Assembly (NCBI RefSeq): GCF_001592285.1
Contig: NZ_BCWQ01000003.1
Coordinates: 1 to 64,000 of the forward strand
Origin: Hydrogenophaga pseudoflava NBRC 102511
Lineage (GTDB): Bacteria > Pseudomonadota > Gammaproteobacteria > Burkholderiales > Burkholderiaceae_C
DNA: 64,000 bases
Reading direction: 5' to 3'
Shown: in pieces, positions 28,101 to 34,992 of the stretch
Layout of the letters: the number at the start of each line of letters is the position of its first letter
Numbering within the stretch: the first letter of the stretch is position 1
Notes under the pieces: model-generated
Told to the model about the DNA's origin: nothing
Seen by the model: the letters and a program-made list of their open reading frames with translations, nothing else
Databases searched by the model: none
Translations under genes and position numbers: made by a program

Positions 28101-28636
28101 GTGTCGGTGTACTCGACGCCGTAGCTGTAGCCGGCCGGCGCCGCCTCGCCCGCCGCCGGCACGAGGAACTGGTCCCAGATGCGCAGGATGCGCGTGCTGC
28201 CGTCGGCCCTGCGGAAGCTGGCGTGGGTGTAGTCGATGCCCGAATCGATCAGGCCCACGATCACGTTGCGCCCCCGGTAGGCGGTGGGCGGCGTGCCGAT
28301 GCCGGGACTGCGCGTGTTGCCCAGGTGGGCGTCGGCCGTGGCGATGTCGAGCATGGGATGCATCAGGCGCGCGCCCTCGATGCGGACCACACCTTCAATG
28401 ACCGCGAGGGCGTCGATGGCCGACACCGCGATGTCGCCCGTCAGCACGTCGTCGGTCCGGCTGGCGATCTGCAGGCCGGCCGTCACGAGCGGGCCGGTCT
28501 CGCCGTTGAACTGCACCAGCACCGACACGCGCTGGCCATCGGCCGAGAAGCCGTAGCGGTCCAGCAGGTCGGCCGGCAGCTGGTTGCCGGCCTTCAGCCG
28601 GAGGTTGAGATTCAGGGAGGCGTCGATCTTGCTCAT
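25127..28636 (-). CDS. S8 subtilisin-like protease with C-terminal cysteine-peptidase-like domain
   Basis: A 1169-aa protein. Residues 1-105 look like an I9-type propeptide (VSVLVQFNGETGP...GVVRIEGARLMHPMLD). The S8 triad is complete: D131 in GLIDSGID, H202 in GAHGTHVAG, S546 in AGTSMSTP; the oxyanion Asn is in VCSSGNQ. A beta-sandwich insert lies between H202 and S546. The C-terminal part contains STCGPTSVQTLL (C930), GLHAVVAL (H1102) and FFKNPQ (N1118), the order and spacing of a papain/C39-like peptidase. There is no classical signal peptide. In the operon it follows a free-standing propeptide-like gene and precedes the last beta-repeat gene. The second catalytic domain is my inference from motifs. 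Confidence 0.88.
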   Translation of the reverse strand: MSKIDASLNLNLRLKAGNQLPADLLDRYGFSADGQRVSVLVQFNGETGPLVTAGLQIASRTDDVLTGDIAVSAIDALAVIEGVVRIEGARLMHPMLDIATADAHLGNTRSPGIGTPPTAYRGRNVIVGLIDSGIDYTHASFRRADGSTRILRIWDQFLVPAAGEAAPAGYSYGVEYTDTQINSALGNANPHSVVRHRDRGAHGTHVAGIAAGNGRAAGTFAGVAPEADIIMVRNDSRGSDGTLQLANSVRTVDALHYIYSVAAALNRPVVVNQSQSMNVGPHDGTTLLEQAINRELGFPGRAYVCSSGNQADNAIAVSGSVPASGNLVQTFSVPAGDVVDDTIDLWYPGNQRLSVTLTNPAGVATPVVVPPASAAAPTTLVHTLAGGNVVAIDSRIDSVQNHDNEILIRLTRGTAASIASGTWRITLTNAGTTAVPFDAWIERPVDGNPVWTGSPDTVSKSVAIPASAREAIAVGCYRTKTGAGADAGGNKGTLSDFSSRGPTRDGRIKPDLSAPGEFVMSAMSIDETSPGTTDASGTYQLMAGTSMSTPMVAGTVALILEKNPTLRQEQIRLGLQATARKDAQTGTGSAAPNNNWGHGKLDIEAAVAYNYPAFASRNWVRIRTMLYNWTEADTPPTFEISANENGEAVIELAWDPQALLAPSTGYVPLRYYNTGQALDVTITKAAGGNQQIQLPVQVIRLTGNRARWQMPQTLWDGYREELRKARAGQSTMSPNLYYRVRLNPTGAASVLIWPPDASFQNDPLAQRLAIIQTNLSAASQVAPDQAAVDAMPVPWGAFLQWLWNNLPDDSPDRQSLAGVFSHRFFTNEIETATRGKILMLWLFAGPGARQKLPTLLDTRFRNAANLEMSILKQPDLKDRELLVDHLLALLQIDPHPDIAGVTAAEQLVDDALTEIMDPNGQTNQGTASTCGPTSVQTLLINTNASEYVRLLRGLLGREAKATLANGDLIEVPPGVYQVARYAGTASLPFFVRTNAELGFQSAVLRYARGSAWPEYDPSAPPDAPNGVNTVFQETMRRGVTAAQLQRALSGLLGRAHSTQQAPQPTDALRNDFVQRIQQARDPMLLVVHWGAPPSDAAHTGLHAVVALRGESGRVFFKNPQYAGSSPPAGAAPNGGAAAPPRRYEDPAQALESMGDNDLGDWIRWFHHPA

Positions 28637-28690
28637 GATGGTGTTCTCCAGAGATCGAAGGGATCGCGAGGGCGGCGGACGCGCCGGGCG

Positions 28691-29041
28691 TCAGGGGTTC
28701 GGCCGGACGCCGTCGGCGGGCGGACCGTCGTCGGTGTCCGGTGCCAGCGGCGCGGCGGCCGACAGCGCCCGGACCGACGGCAGGCGCGCCAGCTCGGCCA
28801 GCGCCCTCAGCGGCAGCCGCAGGGTCTGCAGGTCGGTCGGCGCGGGGCCTGCCGCGGCCGTGGGCGGGCGGTTCCAGACGCCCCCCAGCCGGGCCACCTG
28901 GTCCAGGTCGGCGGCGCTGGGTGTGGAGGCCCATTGCAGGAGCACATCGACCACCGGGTTGTCCTGCGGGGCCAGCAGGCGGATCTGCAGGCTGGTCGGT
29001 GCGTCGATCTTGTTCAGGTAGGAGGTGTCGTCGTTGTCCAT
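28691..29041 (-). CDS. Free-standing S8 propeptide-like small protein
   Basis: A 116-aa protein starting at ATG 29041, 54 bp upstream of the protease gene. Its sequence parallels the propeptide of that protease: LNKIDAPTSLQIRL against MSKIDASLNLNLRL at the start, VDVLLQW against VSVLVQF, then LPLRALAELARLPSVRALSAAAPL against VSAIDALAVIEGVVRIEGARLMHP. No catalytic residues. I infer a duplicated propeptide acting in trans as inhibitor or folding chaperone; the similarity is weak enough that a search or structure prediction is needed to settle it. Confidence 0.65.
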   Translation of the reverse strand: MDNDDTSYLNKIDAPTSLQIRLLAPQDNPVVDVLLQWASTPSAADLDQVARLGGVWNRPPTAAAGPAPTDLQTLRLPLRALAELARLPSVRALSAAAPLAPDTDDGPPADGVRPNP

Positions 29042-29056
29042 GGGGCGCTCCGGTGG

Positions 29057-29899
29057 TCAGTGAAGCGGCGGCGCGTGGCCGCCGTGGTGGAGGGTCTGCT
29101 TGGGGCCGCGCAGCACGAAGTGCACCGTCTCCAGCGAACCGTCGGGGTGCAGGCTGATTTCGAGGGCCGCGCCGATCACCTGCGACGGCGGGTCCGGCAG
29201 GTCCGGTGCCAGCAGCTTGTAGAGCGCCTGGGCGAAGCAGCCGTCGCCCCCCAGGCTGTGCACCGCCTCGGTCAGCCGGTCGCACTTGTCCCGCGTCTCG
29301 GGCACCAGCGCCCACAGGCTGCTGGCCACCCGCAGCGCGGGCTGCTCGCCACCGGGACCGCGCAGGCCCAGGCTCCAGGGCCGGCTGCGCGGCGGCAGGG
29401 GGCGGCCCAGCAGGGTCGCCCAGACATCGGCCACCGTCGACCAGGCCCTCGACAGGCCCAGCAGGCGCAGCGCATCGGCCGCGTCGGCCTGGCGCGGCAG
29501 GTGGTAGGAAAACCAGGGCTCGGTCTTGTGGTCGGCGTCGATGCGGTAGAGGGTCGCCAGCGCGCCCACGCGCGGGTGCAGGCCCTGCTGCGGACGCTCC
29601 CAGCCCCATGCCTGCGGCTGCCAGCCGGGGGCACCGATCACCACCTGGCCCACCTCCTGGCCGTCCAGCCAGTGGGTCCAGCGCTGCGCACCCGGGGCGG
29701 ACGGGCGCCGGGTCCAGAGGTTGAGTCGGCGCGCGCCCGGCGCCTGCACCGACACCAGCGCGCCGCTGCCGGCCTCGATGCAGGTGCGGAAAGACAGGTC
29801 GGTCGCCAGCGCGTCGCCCTCGACCCGGGGCACGAAGGCGCGCGGCCCGAGTCCGGCCAGCAGGCCCGCGTGCTGCATCCATGAGGGTGTGGTCTGCAT
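29057..29899 (-). CDS. Unrecognised 280-aa protein of the large operon
   Basis: Starts at ATG 29899, three bases after the stop of the upstream 781-aa gene, and ends 15 bp before the propeptide-like gene, so it is embedded in the operon. It has no signal peptide or membrane helices. Visible features are an N-terminal Trp/Gly/Arg-rich region (LNLWTRRPSAPG, WTHWLDGQEVGQVV), a mid-helical stretch (ADALRLLGLSRAWSTVADVWATLL) and C-terminal strands ending LETVHFVLRGPKQ, then a His-rich tail. I recognise no family. Confidence 0.8.
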   Translation of the reverse strand: MQTTPSWMQHAGLLAGLGPRAFVPRVEGDALATDLSFRTCIEAGSGALVSVQAPGARRLNLWTRRPSAPGAQRWTHWLDGQEVGQVVIGAPGWQPQAWGWERPQQGLHPRVGALATLYRIDADHKTEPWFSYHLPRQADAADALRLLGLSRAWSTVADVWATLLGRPLPPRSRPWSLGLRGPGGEQPALRVASSLWALVPETRDKCDRLTEAVHSLGGDGCFAQALYKLLAPDLPDPPSQVIGAALEISLHPDGSLETVHFVLRGPKQTLHHGGHAPPLH

Positions 29900-29902
29900 G
29901 AT

Positions 29903-32248
29903 TCAGCCCCTGGGTGGAACGGTCGAGAGCATGAGGAAGCGGTCGCGCGTCGAGCGCCGGCCGGAGCTCTTTTCAAAGCCGGTGGTGAGCACGTAGGTCA
30001 GCTCGTAGGTGTAGTCGCGCAGGGACGCGTCCTGCAGCTTGACGCGCCAGGGCGCGCCCACGCCGGGTTGCACGAAGGACTGCTGGTCCTCCTCGTGCAC
30101 GTTGTTGGCGTCGTCGTCGTAGCGCAGGGTCAGCACGATGCGCTCGACGCCATTGGCGGACAGCGGCGGCCCCACCAGCTCGGGCTGCACCTCCATCAGC
30201 TTGACGAAGGTTTCGCCCACGGTGAGGGTGCTCTTGTCTTCCTGCTGGAAGCCAGTGGAGGTGACGTTGCCGTCGACATCGATGATGGTCTGGCCGTACT
30301 CGTAGCGCCGCCTGGACGGGTCGACCACCGGGATCTCCCACACCTGGGCGGTGTGGATGTTGGTGGTGTCGAACACGATGGACTCGGTGGCCGAGACGCC
30401 ATTGGCCGGGTCGCTGTAGCGCAGGTCGACGATCAGGTTGAGGATGCGCGTGCGGTCACCCGCGACGACGATGCGCACCTTGGGGCGCGGCGGCATCGGG
30501 TCGCGCACGATCACCAGGTCGCTGGAGGTGCGCTGCCAGCCTTCCTCCACCGTGCCGCCACCGGCCTTCAGGTAGCTCAGGCGGTAGTCGATGCCCGGGT
30601 CCGCGGCCTTGTCGGTGCGCAGGGCCAGGCGCATGCTGCTGTCGCCCTTGTGCAGCATCTTCGAGTCCTCATGGGTCCACGCCCCGGTGCTGTGCCGCAG
30701 GTGCACGAACACGCCGGAGTAGCGGTCCCATGGGAAATTGGTGTCGACCTGCACTTCCAGCGCCAGCCGCCGGTACAGCTCGTCGGGCGAGATCACCAGC
30801 AGCTGCGAATCGTGCGGGCGCCAGCCGCTGCTCACGCTGTGGGTCGGTCCGGGCAGTGCCGAGGGCTTGAAGAAGACGCTGTAGCGGTAGAAGTACTGGT
30901 GCCCGATGTCCGGGTTGTACCAGGACGAACGCTTGACGCGGTCGTCGGGCGAGTCGAACAGGAAGGACCATTCGGCGTCCGGGTCGGCCAGCGGGTCGAA
31001 GTGGTCGGGCGAGCGGTACTGCACGTCCAGCGCCACGCTGTGGATGGCGTCGCCGGCGTAGTCGGCGTTGACCATGGCGTCGAAGGTGGTGGTGTTCCAC
31101 AGCGCGTCGTTGCCGTCCACCACGGTCACCACGTCCTCTTTCGTCAGGCCGAAGTCCTCGAAGAACAGGCTGATGTGCGCCTGCGGCGCGATCTTGCGCG
31201 AGACCGCCTTGTTGACCGTGTAGTCGACCTGGATCGAACGGATTTCCTCGGTGCTCACCTCGCGCCGGCTGTAGCCCGCGCTGGGCCAGAGGTGGACGAT
31301 GTTGCGGACCTGGCGCGCGGTGCTGAGCACGGTGCTCACGGTCTGGTCGTCGGGTGTGGCCTCGTTGGGGTTGGGCGCCGGCTCGAAGAACTTCTCCAGC
31401 ACCAGCTCGGTCAGGTCCTTGCGCACCTGGTTGAACTCCTCCTCCACCACCGCCGCCTCTTCGCCTTCGAGCTCCAGCGAGGCCTTGATGCTGATGATCT
31501 TTTTTTCCTCCAGCCGCTCGACGATGTCGTCCAGGTCGACCGTGACAAACACGAGGTCGAGGCCGAAGTGCTCCTGGATGAAGTGGTAGACCTGTTCCCA
31601 GTCGGCCTGCACATCGACCCGGTAGGCGGTCTGCATGCCCACGAACTCCAGGTTGTAGACCACGCCCGCCGGCATGAAGCCCTCGAAGGCGCCGTAGAGC
31701 AGCTTGGTCGCCTTGCGGCTGAGCATGGCGCTGAAGATGGCCCGGTTGTCGCCGTACAGCGAGGGCACGCCGCTGGACTTGAGGAAGGGCACCCAGCGCT
31801 GCTCGGCATCGACCGGATCGGCCGGGGCCGGCGGCGGGGTCGGGTTGGTGGGGTCCACCGGCCTGGGCAGCTCGGTGGTGCGGTCCAGGAAGGTCAGCTG
31901 CACCGTGCCGCCCTTGTAGGGCAGGGGCGCCAGCCGCGGCGTGTCGGCCAGGTTCATCTCGCGCTTGATGAAGCGCTCGGCCTTGCGCACCGCCTCGCTG
32001 TCCCAGGCCAGGTCGGTGTCGAACACCAGGAAGCCGGCCACGTCGTCCTCGGCGGCCGTGCCGTCGGGGTTGCGCTCGATCTCGTCCTGGGCTTCCTTGA
32101 GGATGATGAAGCGGATGGCGGGGCGGCCCTGCTCGTCCACCGAAAGCTTGGGGCGGTTGGGGAAGTAATAGAACTGGAGGGGGTCGTGAAAGTCACTCAT
32201 GACCGTCATCCCCTCGACCTGGAAATAGGGCGGGCCGAACGAGAGCAT
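29903..32248 (-). CDS. Large beta-repeat paralogue (operon gene 5, 781 aa)
   Basis: Starts at ATG 32248 (MLSFGPPYFQVEG) with CAGGAGAC upstream. The N-terminal domain has FYYFPNRPKLSVDEQGRP, the operon's shared motif. The central part has SLYGDNRAIFSAMLSRKA and GVVYNLEFVGMQTAYRV, a predicted coiled, acidic stretch (about 245-285, ELEGEEAAVVEEEF), and a domain with Trp/Tyr-rich strands. The C-terminal part has at least two beta-sandwich-type repeats (LIVDLRYSDPANGV, VLTLRYDDDANNV). No signal peptide or membrane segment. It is most like the 830-aa last gene. No function is known. Confidence 0.85.
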   Translation of the reverse strand: MLSFGPPYFQVEGMTVMSDFHDPLQFYYFPNRPKLSVDEQGRPAIRFIILKEAQDEIERNPDGTAAEDDVAGFLVFDTDLAWDSEAVRKAERFIKREMNLADTPRLAPLPYKGGTVQLTFLDRTTELPRPVDPTNPTPPPAPADPVDAEQRWVPFLKSSGVPSLYGDNRAIFSAMLSRKATKLLYGAFEGFMPAGVVYNLEFVGMQTAYRVDVQADWEQVYHFIQEHFGLDLVFVTVDLDDIVERLEEKKIISIKASLELEGEEAAVVEEEFNQVRKDLTELVLEKFFEPAPNPNEATPDDQTVSTVLSTARQVRNIVHLWPSAGYSRREVSTEEIRSIQVDYTVNKAVSRKIAPQAHISLFFEDFGLTKEDVVTVVDGNDALWNTTTFDAMVNADYAGDAIHSVALDVQYRSPDHFDPLADPDAEWSFLFDSPDDRVKRSSWYNPDIGHQYFYRYSVFFKPSALPGPTHSVSSGWRPHDSQLLVISPDELYRRLALEVQVDTNFPWDRYSGVFVHLRHSTGAWTHEDSKMLHKGDSSMRLALRTDKAADPGIDYRLSYLKAGGGTVEEGWQRTSSDLVIVRDPMPPRPKVRIVVAGDRTRILNLIVDLRYSDPANGVSATESIVFDTTNIHTAQVWEIPVVDPSRRRYEYGQTIIDVDGNVTSTGFQQEDKSTLTVGETFVKLMEVQPELVGPPLSANGVERIVLTLRYDDDANNVHEEDQQSFVQPGVGAPWRVKLQDASLRDYTYELTYVLTTGFEKSSGRRSTRDRFLMLSTVPPRG

Positions 32249-32268
32249 GTCAGTCTCCTGGGCTGTGG

Positions 32269-34959
32269 TCAGGGCTGGGGCGCCAGCTCGGGCACGAACT
32301 TGGGCAGCGGAAAGTGCTTCTTGTCCGTGCGCACCGGCGTCTGCGGGAAGGCCGTGCCGTCCTTGTTGAAGTAGGTGATCTGCAGCTCGTACCCGGTCGG
32401 CGAATCCGCCCGCACGGGGATGCGGAACACCTGGTCGACCGGCTCGGTGAACAGGAAGGAGTCGTTGAAGCGGATCTGGTTGGCCGCGTCCTCGTAGCGC
32501 ACGCTCACCTCCACCACCGGCGTGTCGATGAAGCTGACGAAGCGCGGCAGCAGCGTGACCTTGATCTCGGGCGTGAGCAGCCGGGGCAGCACCACCTCGG
32601 TCCGGTCGTCCATTACCTCGGGCTCCTTCACCGTGCGGCCGTCGGCGGTGTGGAAGGTGACCTGGTAGCGGTACTGGCGCGGGCTGGCGTCGGCGATCGG
32701 CACGCGCCACTCCTCGATCTTGTCGCCCTTGACGAAGGTGAAGGTCTCGACCTTCTGGATGCTGTTGGCCGCGTCGGCGTAGCGCATCGTGGTCTCCACC
32801 ACCGGGCTGGCGTCGAAGTCCACCACGTTGGGCAGCAGCTTGACCACCAGCTGCGGCACGGTCCGCACCACGATGGGCAGGGCCTGGTCGCCGTCCATCC
32901 GGGTCCATTCCCCCTCTCGCAGGTCGCCGTTCTGGAAGGTGGTCAGCACCTTGTATTCGAACTGGCGCACCTGGCTGTTGCGCAGCACCACCGACCAGGT
33001 CTTGAACTCGTTGATGGCCTTGAGCGAGAAGGCCTCGTCGGCGCGGTAGTTGTTGGCCGCATCCTCGTAGCGCAGGCTCACCACCGACTGCACCACGCCG
33101 GCCCAGTCGCCCGTGGGCACGAGCCGCACGTCCAGCTTGTCGTACAGCGGCGCGTTGATCAGCAGCTGCCGGGCCGTGGTCTCGGTCCAGTCGGTCTCGA
33201 TGCGCTGGCCGTCCTTGAGGAAGAAGTGCGAGCGGTAGCGCACCGGCCGGTCCCAGTTGGTGAAGATGACGCGGTTGTAGGTCTGTTCCTGCTGGCCGTC
33301 GAGCAGGCGGAAGGTCTCGATCTCCTCGTTCACACCCGAGCTGGTGTCGGCGTAGGCCACCTCCACCTGCACCTGGTCGACCGTCTGCGCGAAGTCGATC
33401 TGCCCCGCCAGCAGGCGCACGTGGACCCGGCCCGCATCGGGTATCGAGAGGTTGAGCTGCGGCGAGCGCTCGCGCTCCCAGCGCGTGAAGTCGCCGGGCG
33501 GCTTGCCCTGGAAGGCGATGCGGTAGCGGTACTGGTACTCGCGCTTGGCACCGATCAGGCTGGGGTCCCACTCGCCGCGCGTGCTGTCCTTGCTGAAGGT
33601 GAAGGTCTGCTGCTTCTCCACCATGTCGCCGTTCTCGTCGCGGCCTTCGTACTGCACCTGCGCCTCGACGAAGGCAATCGGGTTGTGCTCCCAGTCGGCG
33701 AAGGCCGAGACCTTCAGGCCCAGCGTCATGAAGAAGGGGTCGTTGAGGTCGGCCACGCGCACGTACTTGCCGATCTCCTGGGCCGACATGCCGGCGAAGA
33801 AGGACTGCATGGTGCCCTGCGGGTGCACCGGCCACTCGGCGATGCTCCTGATCTCCTCGTGGTAGGCGATGGAGGTGAACTCCATCTCCTGCTCGGACTT
33901 GAAGAAGTACACCTTGCGTTCGTCGTCCATGGCCACCGGGTCTTCGGTGGCGGCGGGCGCGTCCTCCTTCTTGAAGAACTTCTCTTCCATCAGGTTGGTG
34001 ACGATCTCCATCGCCGTGGCGCGCAGCTCGTTGACGAACTTGTCGTCGAGCTTGAGCGTGCCGGTGTCGAAGCTGATCTTGATCAGGTTGGACTCCACCG
34101 CCATCTTCAGGTGCTGGTCGAAGTGGTAGAGCTCGTCCTCGTTGCATTCGTTGCCCTCGAAGTCGTGCATCACCGCGCGCAGGCCCTGGTAGACGCTGCG
34201 CGTGTCGGCCTCGATGGACAGGCGCACCGGCGGCAGGCGCGCCCACATCTTGAGGTCGAAGCGCACCTGGATCGGCGTCAGGTCGCTGCCGCCCGTGCCG
34301 TCGCGGTTGACCAGGGTCTTCTCCATGAAGGTCGCGCCGGCCTCGGTCAGGTCCATGTTGGCGCTGGCCACGTTGCTGCCCACCAGCGACAGCGGGCCTT
34401 CGACCACGCGGTGGCTGACCAGCGAGGCGGCCTGCGGCGCGCTCACGCTGAAGGTGCCTTCGGTCCAGGTGGGCACCGAGAGGATCACCGTGGGCGGCTT
34501 GTTGCCGGGCGGCGCTTCGGGCGCGTCCGGCCGCAGCCCGAGCTTGACGTCGTGGATCGACAGCGAGGTGCTCATGGACCGGTTGTTGGCGTAGGCCCAG
34601 CTGCTCAGGCGCATGCCTTCGACCCGCTCGTTGTGGGCCTCGGCCAGGGCCTTCAGGCGCCGGTACTCGTCGTCCACCAGATCCTGCAGACGCTGCACCA
34701 GCGCGGCCTGGTCCTGTTCGGCCACCCGCATCTCCACGTCGAAGGCCATGAAGCCGCCGCCGCGCCCCAGCGCCGGGTTGGCCACCCGGTCCTGGTCGCC
34801 GAAGGCGTACTTGATCAGCAGGAAGACGGGGTTGTCGTTCTGGTCGCGCCGGACAGAGATGTAGTCCGGGATCACGTAGAACTTCCAGAACATGGTGTCG
34901 TCCTGGTAGACGGTGACGCGCAGGTCTTCGAAATACGCGTAGGCGGGCACTTTGAGCAT
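32269..34959 (-). CDS. Large beta-repeat paralogue (operon gene 4, 896 aa)
   Basis: Starts at ATG 34959 (MLKVPAYAYFEDL) after CAGGAGAACC. It shares with the next upstream gene the opening MLKVPA, a GRGGGFMAFDVEM-like motif, DLTPIQVRFDLKMWARLPPVR and HPQGTMQSFFAGMSAQEI, so the two are close paralogues. The C-terminal half is a tandem array of about 100-residue beta-rich modules, each with a (V/L)RY-x-D-x-A-N core (SLRYEDAANNY, TMRYADAANSI, SVRYEDAANQI). No signal peptide or membrane segment. This is the longest paralogue. Repeats of this type suggest a structural or binding role; this is inference. Confidence 0.85.
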   Translation of the reverse strand: MLKVPAYAYFEDLRVTVYQDDTMFWKFYVIPDYISVRRDQNDNPVFLLIKYAFGDQDRVANPALGRGGGFMAFDVEMRVAEQDQAALVQRLQDLVDDEYRRLKALAEAHNERVEGMRLSSWAYANNRSMSTSLSIHDVKLGLRPDAPEAPPGNKPPTVILSVPTWTEGTFSVSAPQAASLVSHRVVEGPLSLVGSNVASANMDLTEAGATFMEKTLVNRDGTGGSDLTPIQVRFDLKMWARLPPVRLSIEADTRSVYQGLRAVMHDFEGNECNEDELYHFDQHLKMAVESNLIKISFDTGTLKLDDKFVNELRATAMEIVTNLMEEKFFKKEDAPAATEDPVAMDDERKVYFFKSEQEMEFTSIAYHEEIRSIAEWPVHPQGTMQSFFAGMSAQEIGKYVRVADLNDPFFMTLGLKVSAFADWEHNPIAFVEAQVQYEGRDENGDMVEKQQTFTFSKDSTRGEWDPSLIGAKREYQYRYRIAFQGKPPGDFTRWERERSPQLNLSIPDAGRVHVRLLAGQIDFAQTVDQVQVEVAYADTSSGVNEEIETFRLLDGQQEQTYNRVIFTNWDRPVRYRSHFFLKDGQRIETDWTETTARQLLINAPLYDKLDVRLVPTGDWAGVVQSVVSLRYEDAANNYRADEAFSLKAINEFKTWSVVLRNSQVRQFEYKVLTTFQNGDLREGEWTRMDGDQALPIVVRTVPQLVVKLLPNVVDFDASPVVETTMRYADAANSIQKVETFTFVKGDKIEEWRVPIADASPRQYRYQVTFHTADGRTVKEPEVMDDRTEVVLPRLLTPEIKVTLLPRFVSFIDTPVVEVSVRYEDAANQIRFNDSFLFTEPVDQVFRIPVRADSPTGYELQITYFNKDGTAFPQTPVRTDKKHFPLPKFVPELAPQP

Positions 34960-34992
34960 GGTGGTTCTCCTGGCGGTGGGTGTGCGGTGGGG

